64,000 nt of DNA from Amia ocellicauda (Eukaryota > Chordata > Actinopteri > Amiiformes > Amiidae): NCBI RefSeq assembly GCF_036373705.1, contig NC_089851.1, positions 57,460,497 to 57,524,496 of the forward strand, in the 5' to 3' direction. Both the position numbers and the translations under genes were made by a program. Shown piece by piece: positions 1 through 9,253 of the stretch. The notes under the pieces were generated by a model. That model had not been told where the DNA came from, made no database searches, and saw nothing but the letters and a program-made list of their open reading frames with translations. The number at the start of each line of letters is the position of its first letter. Positions within the stretch are counted from its first letter, which is position 1.

Positions 1-1461
1 TTAGGTGATCACCTGAACCAAATCATATTTAAGGAGGAAAAGTATATCACTATCCTCTTGCATTAGCACCAGCTGGATGGGAAAAACAGTGCTAGTAGAA
101 CCTCAAAAGTAATTGGAATCAGAAAATAACTATTGACCATGCCAAAAGAGTTGAAAAGGAAAGTTTTGAGAAAATTAGGTTTCAATTCTGGCTTTACTGG
201 CAGAGGGATACAGTGAGCGTTGCTTCCATTCTTAAAATGTCAAAGATGGCGGTTCATAAGAACAAGGTCAAGCAGCAGACATTGGGGACAACAAAGCTAC
301 AAAGCTACCAGCAGAAGACAAAAACGACTCTCCACTGACCGGGATGACCGCCAACTCATTGGAATGTCACTCAACAACCGTAGGATGACATCAAGTGACC
401 TACAAAAAGAATGGCAAACGACAGCTGGGGTGAAGTGCACTGCGAGGATGGTTCGAAACAGGCTCCTAGGGGCAGGGCTGAAGTCTTGCAAAGCTAGAAA
501 AAAGCGAGAAGCAAAGAAGAGCCAGGCTGAGGTTTGCAAAAGACCATAAGGTTTGGACCGTAGAGGACTGGAGTAAGGTCATCTTCTCTGATGAGTCAAA
601 TTTTCATCTTTGCCCAACACCTGGTCATCTAATGGTTAGACGGAGACCTGGAGAGGCCTACAAGCCACAGTGTCTCGCACCCACTGTGGAATTTGGTGAA
701 GGATCAGTGATAATCTGGGGGTGCTTCAGCAAGGCTGGAATCGGGCAGATTTGTCTTTGTGAAGGACGCATGAATCAAGCCATGTACAAGGTTGTCCTGA
801 ATGAAAACTTGCTTCCTTCTGCTCTGATCCTTCTGCTGTGTTCCCCAAATCTGAGGATTGTTTTTTCCAGCAGGACAATGCTCCATGCCACACTGCCAGG
901 TCAATCAAGGTGTGGATGGAGGACCACCAGATCAAGACCCTGTTATGGCCAGCCCAATCTCCAGACCTGAACCCCATTGAAAACCTCTGGAATGTGATGG
1001 ATGGAAGATGGATGGTCACAAGCCATCAATCAAAGCCGAGTTGCTTGAATTTGTGCGCCAGGAGTGGCATAAAGTCACCCAACAGCGATGTGAAAGACTG
1101 GTGGAGAGCATGCCAAGACGCATGAATGCTGTGATTGAAAATCACCAAATATTAATTTCTGAACTCTTTGTAAGTTAAAACATTAGTATTATGTTGTTTA
1201 AAAATTAATATGAACTTTTTTTCTTTGCATTATTTGAGGTCTGACAACACTGCATATTTTTTGTAATTTTGTCCAGTTGTAAATTTCTGCAAATAAATGC
1301 TCTAAATGACAATATTTTTATTTGGAATTTGGGAAAAATGTTTTCAGCAGTTTATAGAATAAAACAAAAATGTTCATTTTACCAAAACATATACCTATAA
1401 ATAGTAAAACCAGAGAAACTGATAATTGTGCACTGGTCTCTTAATTTTTTCCAGAGCTGTA
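1..1461 (+). mobile_element. Tc1-like DNA transposon, left end outside the window
   Basis: The right end reads CAGAGCTGTA-like when inverted (about 1430-1461) and matches the usual terminal repeat of a common vertebrate Tc1 family. No left terminal repeat is visible, so the element begins before base 1. Its transposase relic lies at 139-1150. The A/T-rich stretch 1150-1430 is the 3' non-coding part of the element. Confidence 0.8.
139..1150 (+). pseudogene. Tc1-like transposase, broken reading frame
   Basis: The enzyme family cuts and pastes its own transposon at TA sites using a DDE catalytic triad. Pieces lie in several plus frames. An N-terminal start MPKELKRKV is at 139, followed by an early stop. 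The block DDRQLIGMSLNNRRM lies near 330-400, a SDES motif with the first Asp near 590, and MVRRRPGEAYKPQ near 632. QQDNAPCH lies near 870 and SPDLNPIENLW near 960. The spacing from the second Asp to the Glu is 34 residues, as in classical Tc1. At least three frame changes or stops separate the pieces, so it cannot make a full enzyme. Confidence 0.85.
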
Positions 1462-1589
1462 TACACCTTTATATGCGCTGCCATATCAAACATTTAACAC
1501 TAAAGCATGTTGTGAATAAATGTTATGCTTTGGAATTTTAATATTGACATGAATAGACAATCCATGCAAGTAAACTCAAACACACAATA

Positions 1590-2066
1590 ACAAGTGGTAT
1601 TGTCACTGTTGTATCCCACACATCCCGCAATTCACAAGCTCCCCTGCAGAGGTCAGAATCACCGGAATTCTAAACCCTCACATTCCCCAGCAATCAGCCA
1701 CTTAACATTCCTCGGCACCATGTGCACTTGTTCTATCATCCTCGAACTCCCATTGGACCAGCACTCTCCTTCACCGTCCTCTGCTCCTCTCTGCTACACA
1801 TATAAACCTTTCTGTGACTTTAATTCACTGCTAAGTCTTGTATCCTTTTGTTATTGATTGTTTACAACCTCCACGTGTTCCTCCACCAATTCCCGTATTC
1901 TCCCTACCAGCCTGTTTGCCTGATCATTGACCCCCTGCTTGTCTTTTCGACCAGGACTTGTGGATTTCTCTGGACATTACGGTTTGCCAGCATTGACCAC
2001 AGCCTGTTTCTGACCACCTCTCACTCCGCACCTGGGTTCCCCGCCATGGCAGTCCTTCGTTACAGG
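1590..2066 (+). mobile_element. LTR-like fossil, possibly Ty3/Gypsy solo LTR
   Basis: Composition, a TATA-like stretch (acatataaacc near 1797) and the C/T-rich middle followed by a TTACA-like end resemble fish Gypsy-type LTRs. No internal coding region was seen. This is a weak assignment from general appearance; the element is a broken relic. Confidence 0.3.
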
Positions 2067-2070
2067 TATA

Positions 2071-2946
2071 CAGTCCGGTCCATAAATATTTGGACAGACC
2101 CAATTGTCAATTTGGCTCTGTACACCATCACAATGGATTGGAAAGGAAACAATCAAGATGTGCTTTAAGTGTAGACTTTCATCTTTAATTGGAGGGTAGT
2201 TACATCCAAATCGGGTGAATGGTGTAGGAATTAAACCAATTTTTATGTGGTCCCCCCAATTTTAGGGGCTCAAAAGCATTTGGACAAACTAACATAATCA
2301 TTAATTAAATTGTGAGTTTCAATACTTGGTTGTGATGCGGGACAGTGGCCTGTCCGAATGCCAAATATATTTGCACCATTGTTGCAGTAAGATTGTGTAG
2401 CCCATGTATGAATTTAAGCTTTGTGTATTGCTCCGCAGAGGACAGGTGCAGTAGTTCTGTGTAGCTGATTTTTAGAAAAACATTTTCATCCAAGGCTATA
2501 GAGAAAACAGAAGACAAAGGAGAAGTCTGTGATCAAGTTTGGGGTACATCATTGATGTCATCCAGTTTCCCAGCAACCAAAGGGAGTCATCTTGTATATG
2601 ATAGCATGTTCTTTAGAAAAACCTTAGATGTGTCTTGCTGACTGACCATCTCCAGAGCACTTAGTTGTAGCTGAATAAACTATTTTGGTATTATTTCAGT
2701 TAAATCGGGTCCTGAGTATTCCTTGTCCGCCTGTTTATTGAGGGAGTAAAATTTCTCCCTATCAGTTGCAAATCCTTTGCAGTCAATGACTGCCTGAAGT
2801 CTGGAACCCATAGACATCACCAGATGCTGGGTTTCTTCCCTGGTGATGCTATGCCAGGCCTGCACTACAGCTGTCTTTAGATCCTGCTTGTTCTTGGGGT
2901 GTTCTGCCTTAGATATCGAAACAAACCAATCAGAGAGCAAAAACAT
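2071..2946 (-). mobile_element. Tc1-like transposon fragment, 3' half on minus
   Basis: The terminal repeat begins at 2071 with CAGTCCGGTCCATAAATA, a familiar fish Tc1 end, next to a TA. The transposase C-terminus lies on the minus strand at about 2700-2900, with the blocks QAWHSITREETQHL, MSMGSRLQAVIDCKGF and a preceding NKQDLKTAVV. The part with the catalytic residues is absent. A plus-strand Tc1 middle section begins right after 2946, so two copies meet head to head, or one copy has an inverted end. Confidence 0.75.
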
Positions 2947-3557
2947 TAGGTGGGGCCAAATCCACTAATAAGAACGTACTGGTGAGCGGAGGAACACCAC
3001 AAGGCCATGAACACCACGGAAAACAACTGTGGTGGATGACAGAATTTTTTCCCTGGTGAGGAAAACCCCTTCACAACAGTTGGCCAAATCAAGAATACCC
3101 TCCAGGAGGTAGGCGTATCTGTGTCAATGTCAACAATCAAGAGAACACTTCACCAGAGTACATCTTGTGGTAAACCCTCTGTATTTAAACAGGAAATGGG
3201 AAGACCATATTAGAGTTTGGCAAAAAACATCTAAAGAACCCTGTACAGTTCTGGAACAACATCTTATGTACAGATGAGACAAAGATCAACTTGTACCAGA
3301 ATGATGGGAAGAGAAGAGTATGGAGAAGGGAAGGAACTGCTCATGATCTGAAGCATACCACCTCATCTGTGAAACATGGTGAAGGTAGTGTTATGGTAAG
3401 GGCATGTATGGCTGTCAAGAGAACTGGTTGACTTTTGACAAAAGCAGCAGGATGAATTCTGAAATGTTTAGGGCTATGTTATCTGCTCCGATTCAGCCAA
3501 ATGATTCAAAACTCATTTAACAGCACTTCACAGTGCAGATGAACAATAATGTGAAAG
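2947..3557 (+). mobile_element. Tc1-like transposon middle fragment, plus strand
   Basis: Plus-strand translation in mixed frames gives LVSGGTPQGH, then KKHLKNPVQFWNN, TDETKINLYQND, TSSVKHGEGSVMV, SRMNSEMFRAML and finally QMNNN (family: QMDNDPKH) at about 3535. The first catalytic Asp of TDET is visible near 3275. The element stops abruptly near 3557, where a tRNA-Pro-bearing repeat begins, so the region coding the last catalytic Glu is missing. Several stops and frame changes are present. Confidence 0.75.
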
Positions 3558-3935
3558 CAGGTAGAGGAAAGCAACCCCAAGAAGACTACCGTCACCAGCC
3601 ACGAAACCAGACGGCTTCATGCCCTAGGGCTCGTTCAGGAGTTGAACACAGGACCTCTCGCACACTAAGTGAGAATCATACTCCTAGACCAACGGGCCAA
3701 CTGAACAAGTGGCTTCACAAAGTTCTCCTCCTCAACAACACACTACATGTCCTCCTCCTCCTCCTCCTCAACAACCACAACAAACTTGCATAATACACAT
3801 TTGTTTTATAGAAAAACACACAGATGACAGTCTGATTTCCCTTCAGCTGCACAGGCAACAGCATCTGAGGTCAAAAGCCCTCTTGTGCAGAGGAGCCCAA
3901 AAGCTGGCTTTTGACAGAGAGCACACTGTTCAGTA
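3558..3935 (-). repeat. Inverted copy of the tRNA-Pro cassette
   Basis: Read on the minus strand, this segment matches 8142-8470 in parts: TTTGACCTCAGATGC, CAGACTGTCATCTGTG and a GAGGAGGAGGACATG block. The order is tRNA-Pro at the low-coordinate end, a (TCC)n tract at 3725-3785, then unique-looking sequence. It is therefore an inverted duplicate of the right-hand cassette, about 4.5 kb away. Confidence 0.75.
3627..3698 (-). pseudogene. tRNA-Pro-like gene with anticodon AGU
   Basis: The minus strand folds as a 72-nt cloverleaf close to vertebrate tRNA-Pro (TTGGTCTAGGAGTATGATT D-arm). The anticodon loop reads TTAGTGT, so the anticodon is AGU (Thr) rather than AGG (Pro). The acceptor stem has one C4-A69 mismatch and the anticodon stem one A-C mismatch. 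The B box is GTTCAACTCC. I infer a decaying copy. Confidence 0.8.
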
Positions 3936-4682
3936 ACCACTTAATAAGTAGGCCTAATCATTTCTTATTTTTTACAGAATAGGACACAGAAATAACTTAT
4001 GATTACTTATTTGTTATCTACATTTTACTTTTCATAGTATTTCCAAACGTTTTTTATCGATGTATGAACAAACACAACCATTGAGACACACACTATTAGA
4101 GATTTTTCGTTTTATTTTCTTTATGAATGTAATTCAAAACAATATAGAGTAACAGTGACAAAAAGTGCCAGGGGTTTATGACAATACAGAAAGCACATTA
4201 TAGAAAAGACCTGAAAAACACACAAGCACTACATCAGAGATACCACGCATTAAGTCCCTTCCCTGCGCTGTAGGCTCCATAGCGCTGCATCACTGCTGCC
4301 TCTCGCTAATCTCAAGATGGAGCTGGGGGTAGGTGTTCCATGGCCAGGCTGTCGTTCCCTCTGCCAAGTGTGTACAGGCCAAGATACCTCCATTACTTCA
4401 ATCACTACATCTTCCGCTGACTTCTATAGGGGGCTGCGTGAACTACTGAAGTAATGCTGTAGAGATAAGTGTCCTTAAACTGGGAAATGGAAATAAAGAT
4501 TAAGTAAGCATCACTCATTGAAGAAATGCATCACAGTGTCTCTGTCAGCCTGTACAGCAGCGCATGTTTGCCGTAGCCAACATTTATTCAGTGCCAAATT
4601 TCCTTGCACAAAGCCATAGCAGATTCTCAAGCCCTCCCATGTTGTTGATTATCTTGTATCCATGTATTAAGAATAATGGTAA
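3936..4682. other. No gene recognised
   Basis: This stretch holds AT-rich sequence and a moderately GC-balanced block (4240-4640) without a convincing reading frame or RNA fold. It may be a relic of an unknown repeat; I cannot assign it. Confidence 0.4.
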
Positions 4683-5275
4683 TGCTTTATTTTAAGTGTC
4701 CATTATAAACAATCTATTAACATGTTATGTTATTATTATATGATTAATTTTACAAATTATAAATATATTAGACATTTTTAAACTTTTTTGCTATAATATG
4801 TTTTAAGGTATTTAATAACATATTTAATAAAGGGTATAATAACATGACATTTGCACACCGATATCAATCTATTATCATTAACTGCCATGCCAGTTAATTG
4901 CTGCTATTATCCATCCATTTTTGAAACCAGTTATCCTGGCGAAGGTCGCCGAGCACTGATCCCGGCAGGCAAAGGGCACAAGGCAGGAATACACCCAGGA
5001 CGGGACCCCAGTCCATCGCTGGGCAACACACACACACACACACGCAGACACACCCACATACAGGGCAATTTAGAGAAGCCAATTAACCTAACCCACATGT
5101 CTTTGGACGGTGGGAGGAAACCCACGTGGACACGGGGAGAACATGCAAACTACATAGTATAGCAAAAATCTTTAAATAAAAATGTCTAATATATTTATAA
5201 TTTGTAATAATCATATAACAATAACATAATCAATAATTTGTTAATAGATTGTTTATAATGGACACTTGTTAGCAT
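4683..5275. mobile_element. Inverted-repeat MITE interrupted by a LINE tail
   Basis: About 90 bp at 4694-4785 (AAGTGTCCATTATAAACAAT onward) reappear inverted at 5180-5270. The arms are near-identical apart from small gaps. The family is unknown. The middle (about 4890-5155) carries a separate retroelement fragment, so the LINE probably landed in the MITE. Confidence 0.75.
4895..5155 (-). mobile_element. RTE-type LINE 3' fragment (Rex3/Expander-like)
   Basis: On the minus strand the sequence runs from TTTGCATGTTCTCC through CAAAGACATG and TTAGGTTAATTGG to a GATGGACTGG block, and ends in ATGGATGGATAATAG. This is a very common fish interspersed repeat. I recall it as an RTE-group LINE tail, but the exact family name is uncertain. 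A (CA)n tract lies at 5028-5042. Confidence 0.6.
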
Positions 5276-5339
5276 AATAACTAATGTATGTTATCTATCT
5301 GTATGTAATGCTGTTGTCCTATAAGTCCTTACATTTGTA

Positions 5340-5645
5340 AACAGGGATTTTTGAAATAACCATTACTTATTTTGTGAAAAAACAGGGAAACAGAAATAAG
5401 GAATAAGTAACTATTACTTATTTCTTCATACTACTAGAATCAGAATTCACAGAAAAAGTAATAAACAATAAAGATAAAAATAAATAACCATTACTTATTT
5501 AAAAAAAAAAAAAAACAGGAACCAGAAATAAATAAGTAAACTTTACTTATTTTGCAGAAAAAAATAAAACAGTTTATTATTAATATATTGAGGAAACAGT
5601 GAAAAAAATAACCATTACTTATTTTTTGAAAAATAAGGAATCTAC
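5340..5645. repeat. Degenerate AT-rich tandem repeat
   Basis: The phrase ACCATTACTTATTT recurs about every 75-120 bp (near 5359, 5415, 5490, 5545, 5610), followed by an A-rich stretch and a GGAAACAGAAATA-like phrase. A related phrase occurs near 3965. Units are diverged and of uneven length. Confidence 0.6.
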
Positions 5646-5675
5646 TTCATAGAGGTTCTGAAATCAGCATACTTC

Positions 5676-5861
5676 TCATGGCAGGAAAGGAAACTGGAAG
5701 CCTTTTGACACATTTCTTGACTTTGATTGAAGATTTTCCAGTATTTTAATCAGACCTCCTGCCAGAATATATTCTGCAGTGGGTTTCAGAATGGGCTGCC
5801 AAAACTGCGTAATCTCCTCCAACAACCTTTCCTGGTTTTCCTTTGTTTGGTAAAACTGCAT
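5676..5861 (-). CDS. Unidentified short coding-looking exon or relic
   Basis: A 61-residue minus-strand frame has balanced composition in an AT-rich neighbourhood (RLLEEITQFWQPILK, then EYILAGGLIKILENL). Just before it in minus sense the DNA reads ATAAATGCAG, which could be either a start codon context or a splice acceptor. The family is unrecognised. It could be an exon of a minus-strand gene interrupted by the Tc1 element at 6.4-7.6 kb, or chance. Confidence 0.25.
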   Translation of the reverse strand: MQFYQTKENQERLLEEITQFWQPILKPTAEYILAGGLIKILENLQSKSRNVSKGFQFPFLP

Positions 5862-6424
5862 TTATGGAAGATACCCTTACAAAAATAAAATATTTAAAAA
5901 TATATAATATTCTGAAATATGAAATGTATTTTAATGTATTAATATGTTTTATAAATGTGCATACCATTTTATAATATATGGTGAAAATATACTTTTAAAT
6001 ATCAATTGCAGTTTTAGTATGTTACTTGATACAGAAATATGGTCAAATACACTATATTATACAATACAAATATTGCTTAATATAACTTAAGTATATTCAG
6101 AATTATATGTAAACTTGTTTTTAATATATCTATAATTATATGCAAATATACTGTAACATCTACACATGTATTTTATACTAAATATATAAAAATGCATACA
6201 TATATGTCCCCTTATAATATACATTTAGTATACTGCTAAATACACAACAATCTCATATTGCATGTATTGTATACTGTGAATATATTAGACTGCAAAAATG
6301 TTGCATTCTAAATATACTGGTAGAATATATTTGGATAAACTTCCAAACACATGTATACATGAAGTGTAACTTAAAACATTGGGATACTTCAATACTTTAA
6401 TAGATTTCACTTGGTACTCACTTG
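5862..6424. other. AT-rich, no gene seen
   Basis: Very AT-rich sequence with many TATA-like words and no coherent frame or RNA fold. Confidence 0.5.
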
Positions 6425-7418
6425 GTGTTTGACCCCCTTTTGCCTTCAGAACTGCCTTAATTCTACGTGGCATTGATTCAACAAGGTGCTGAAAGCATTC
6501 TTTAGAAATGTTGGCCCATATTGATAGGATAGCATCTTGCAATTGATGGAGATTTGTGGGATGCACATCCAGGGCACGAAGCTCCCTTTCCACCACATCC
6601 CAAAGATGCTCTATTGGGTTGAGATCTGGTGACTGTGGGGGCCAGTTTAGTACAGTGAACTCATTGTCATGTTCAAGAAACCAATTTGAAATGATTCGAC
6701 CTTTGTGACATGGTGCATTATCCTGCTGGAAGTAGCCATCAGAGGATGGGTACATGGTGGTCATAAAGGGATGGACATGGTCAGAAACAATGCTCAGGTA
6801 GGCCGTGGCATTTAAACGATGCCCAATTGGCACTAAGGGGCATAAAGTGTGCCAAGAAAACATCCCCCACACCATTACACCACCACCACCAGCCTGCACA
6901 GTGGTAACAAGGCATGATGGATCCATGTTCTCATTCTGTTTACGCCAAATTCTGACTCTACCATCTGAATGTCTCAACAGAAATTGAGACTCATCAGACC
7001 AGGCTTGTGCAAATTGTAGCCTCTTTTTCCTATTTGTAGTGGAGATGAGTGGTACCCGGTGGGGTCTTCTGCTGTTGTAGCCCATCCGCCTCAAGGTTGT
7101 ACGTGTTGTGGCTTCACAAATGCTTTGCTGCATACCTCGGTTGTAACGAGTGGTTATTTCAGGCAAAGTTGCTCTTCTATCAGCTTGAATCAGTCGGCCC
7201 ATTCTCCTCTGACCTCTAGCATCAACAAGGCATTTTCGCCCACAGGACTGCCGCATACTGGATGTTTCTCCCTTTTCACACCATTCTTTGTAAACCCTAG
7301 AAATGGTTGTGCGTGAAAATCCCAGTAACTGAGCAGATTGTGAAATACTCAGACCGGCCCGTCTGGCACCAACAACCATGCCACGCTCAAAATGGCTTAA
7401 ATCACCTTTCTTTCCCAT
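6285..7418 (-). CDS. Tc1/mariner-type transposase, nearly intact, small internal deletion
   Basis: The 377-residue frame starts MGKKGDLSHFERG. An N-terminal helix-turn-helix (about 20-46, SISQSAQLLGFSRTTISRVY) and a second HTH-like domain (about 65-115) would bind the terminal repeats. Catalytic residues are visible: D142 in SDES, D233 in QQDNAPCH and E270 in LNPIEHLW. The last two are separated by 36 residues, not 34, which recalls the DD36E branch. About 13 residues usual between FAQA and WSDES are missing, just before the first catalytic Asp, so activity is doubtful. The last 45 or so residues read past the truncated left end into flanking DNA. Confidence 0.85.
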   Translation of the reverse strand: MGKKGDLSHFERGMVVGARRAGLSISQSAQLLGFSRTTISRVYKEWCEKGETSSMRQSCGRKCLVDARGQRRMGRLIQADRRATLPEITTRYNRGMQQSICEATTRTTLRRMGYNSRRPHRVPLISTTNRKKRLQFAQAWSDESQFLLRHSDGRVRIWRKQNENMDPSCLVTTVQAGGGGVMVWGMFSWHTLCPLVPIGHRLNATAYLSIVSDHVHPFMTTMYPSSDGYFQQDNAPCHKGRIISNWFLEHDNEFTVLNWPPQSPDLNPIEHLWDVVERELRALDVHPTNLHQLQDAILSIWANISKECFQHLVESMPRRIKAVLKAKGGQTPSEYQVKSIKVLKYPNVLSYTSCIHVFGSLSKYILPVYLECNIFAV

Positions 7419-7570
7419 TCAGACATTCAGTTTGGAGTTCAGGAGATTGTCTTGACCAGGACCACACCCCTAAATGCATTGAAGCAACTGCCATGTGATT
7501 GGTTGGTTAGATAATTGCATTAATGAGAAATTGAACAGGTGTTCCTAATAATCCTTTAGGTGAGTGTATA
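6425..7570 (-). mobile_element. Tc1-like transposon, one end preserved
   Basis: The right end (7540-7570) reads TATACACTCACCTAAAGGA on the minus strand, a well-known fish Tc1 terminal repeat. The left end stops at GTGTTTGACCCCC near 6425-6435 without the matching repeat, so that end is lost or replaced. The element carries the transposase frame described separately. Confidence 0.85.
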
Positions 7571-8090
7571 GGGCATGTATTACAGATTCATTCAAAAAGG
7601 TCTCACTTTAGATTTGAGGAAACACTATTTACTTGTATCAGCGGTCATTCATTTGTCATTAATAGTTCTTCCAATTTCCGACCTTTTAGTTCCAGAGACC
7701 AATGTTTTGGTACCAGCTAAAAAAAACAAAAACAAATGCACATTAATTGGACAAATATGAAATATATAGTTACATGTAAAATATGGCCCAATATACAATG
7801 CTACAATTATTACAATTTACTTGCACTGTAATTACACGGTAACAAGAGTGAATTGACCAAGTAGTTTGTGTATAGTTAATTAAATTATTAAATACTAGTA
7901 TGGATGATGTATGATTACAGAACGAGCTTACATACACTAAACAAGTAGTATGGCTTATTTACATGTAGTGTGTGTTTTTTACTTTACATATTCATGTAAA
8001 ATGCTGCCAACCTTTGTGATGTTACCGATGACCTTAAACTCACCCCTTCTTAAAGTGTAACCACATGTGGTGATCAGGTGAGAGTCTGCC
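7571..8090. other. AT-rich spacer, possible minus-strand splice acceptor
   Basis: Mostly AT-rich without a clear gene. On the minus strand a long T-rich run ending TTTTTTTTAG (about 7719-7735) is followed by a 20-codon open stretch (SGTKRSEIGRTIND) and a stop at about 7650. This looks like a 3'-terminal exon but is too short to identify. Confidence 0.3.
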
Positions 8091-8141
8091 TCAAGCAGTT
8101 ACGTGCTTCCCAGGAGAACATGCAATACTGCCTATTAGCTT

Positions 8142-8213
8142 GGCTCGTTCGTCTAGGGGTATGATTCTTGCTGAGGGTGTGAGAGGCCCTGGGTTCAACT
8201 CCAGGATGAGCCC
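8142..8213 (+). pseudogene. tRNA-Pro(AGG)-like, degenerate
   Basis: The 72-nt cloverleaf has a fully paired acceptor stem (GGCTCGT with ATGAGCC). The anticodon loop is TGAGGGT, giving anticodon AGG, but position 33 is G instead of the almost invariant U. The T arm is CTGGG-TTCAACT-CCAGG. The U33 change suggests a non-functional copy. Confidence 0.8.
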
Positions 8214-8727
8214 ACATGGCCCTGCTTTGCAGTCACTGAAGTGTTTGTTCATTTGCTCTTGAAGGCTGGCTTCTGGGCTCCTCTGCACAAAGGAGGGCTA
8301 TTGACCTCAGATACTGTTGCCTGTAAAGCTGATGGGAAATCAGACTGTCATCTGTGTGTTTTGTTTTCTTTAAAGAAAATGTGTTTTTTACAAGTTCGTT
8401 GTTGTTGTTGTTGTTGAGGAGGAGGAGGAGGACATGTAGTGTGTTGTTGAGGAGGAGGAGGACGAAATGTGGTTTGCCGGCTTATTATGGAGACCTTTGC
8501 TGAACGTGTACACCTGAGCTGCACCCAAGGAGAGGCATTCTTTTCAGTTGTTTGCGGGCCTGCTGAACCATGCTCTCAGTGCTGTCTCACTGGGGATGGG
8601 GTTACCGTTCTGGAAAGACACGTCAGCGCTACAGTCCATGCTATCAGTCAGTGAGCGTAGGTCTCCTGGTCTGCCCCAAGCAGTTACGTGCTTGCCCAGC
8701 AGAAACTGCGACACCGTCCGTTAACTT
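8214..8727. repeat. Spacer between two tRNA-Pro copies, with (GTT)n and (GAG)n
   Basis: Part of a cassette found inverted at 3558-3935. It has GTT repeats at about 8397-8416 and two GAGGAGGAG tracts (8416-8432, 8447-8463). A second cassette head (GCAGTTACGTGCTT) appears at 8095 and 8681, so Pro plus its leader was duplicated locally. Confidence 0.65.
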
Positions 8728-8798
8728 GGCTCGTTGGTCTAGGGTATGATTCTCGCTTCGGGTGCGAGAGGCCCTGGCTTCAACTCCCGGACGAGCCC
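8728..8798 (+). tRNA. tRNA-Pro(CGG), slightly aberrant
   Basis: The cloverleaf has acceptor GGCTCGT paired with ACGAGCC and anticodon stem CTCGC/GCGAG around TTCGGGT, giving CGG. Two oddities are the D-loop, one G shorter than usual, and position 53, which is C, breaking the conserved 53-61 pair of the T stem. A T6 run at 8833-8838 could end Pol III transcription 34 nt downstream. It could be active or a recent pseudogene. Confidence 0.75.
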
Positions 8799-8832
8799 GC
8801 TTGGCCCCGCTTCGCAGTCACTGAAGCGTTCG

Positions 8833-8838
8833 TTTTTT
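8833..8838 (+). terminator. Possible Pol III terminator of tRNA-Pro
   Basis: T6 run 34 nt after the 3' end of the preceding tRNA-Pro. Confidence 0.45.
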
Positions 8839-8896
8839 GGCTCACGTGCTGAAAGGACCAGGGAGGGCGCCATCCTTGACCCGTTTCAAACGGGGC

Positions 8897-8901
8897 AAAA
8901 A
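8897..8901 (-). terminator. Pol III terminator of tRNA-Leu
   Basis: T5 on the minus strand, 14 nt beyond the tRNA-Leu 3' end. Confidence 0.7.
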
Positions 8902-8915
8902 GGAGCACACACTGT

Positions 8916-8998
8916 TGTCAGAAGTGAGATTCGAACCCACACCTCCAGGGGAGACTGCGACCTGAACGCAGCGCCTTAGACCGCTCGGCCATCCTGAC
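8916..8998 (-). tRNA. tRNA-Leu(CAG)
   Basis: An 83-nt class II tRNA with a long variable arm, nearly identical to vertebrate tRNA-Leu(CAG). The anticodon loop is TTCAGGT between CTGCG and CGCAG. The acceptor GTCAGGA pairs with TTCTGAC with one G-U. The T arm GTGGG-TTCGAAT-CTCAC has one wobble pair. A and B boxes are intact and a T5 terminator follows. This is the most convincing functional tRNA gene in the window. Confidence 0.92.
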
Positions 8999-9202
8999 TG
9001 CCCGGCGGGGCCCTAGCGCAACGGGTCGCGGTCCAGGACTGCTTTCCGGAGCCTGAGCTGACCGAAGGACACTAACAAGGTGGAATAAAGCAGGCAGGGG
9101 AGGCAGCGATGCTGCCCTCGCCTTGCCCTGAGACATTCAGAATCGGAAAGGGGCGTGGCGAAAGATGTGGGGGCGGAGAAGGTGGGAGGTGGCAAGCCCG
9201 GC
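8999..9202. repeat. Leu-Asp spacer of the tRNA cassette
   Basis: This spacer, with its GCCTGAGCTGACCGAAGGACACT and GGTGGAATAAAGCAGGCAG phrases (shortened here), recurs in diverged form at 54347-54543 and inverted at 58441-58624. It marks the cassette order Leu(minus)-Asp(plus). Confidence 0.7.
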
Positions 9203-9247
9203 TCCTCGTTAGTATAGTGGTGAGTATCCCCGCCTGTCATGCGGGAT
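9203..9247 (+). pseudogene. tRNA-Asp(GUC), truncated by the array
   Basis: The 5' half is perfect tRNA-Asp: TCCTCGTTAGTATAGTGG, then CCCGC-CTGTCAT-GCGGG with anticodon GUC. After GCGGGA the sequence switches to TTGCCTGTCATTGGGGGAG, the head of the array minisatellite. The variable loop, T arm and acceptor 3' strand are missing. The repeated word GCCTGTCAT sits at both sides of the junction. Confidence 0.88.
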
Positions 9248-9253
9248 TGCCTG

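Noticed and set aside
4894-5162. Overlapping frames across the (CA)n region
   Set aside because: They lie in a LINE 3' non-coding tail with a CA repeat.
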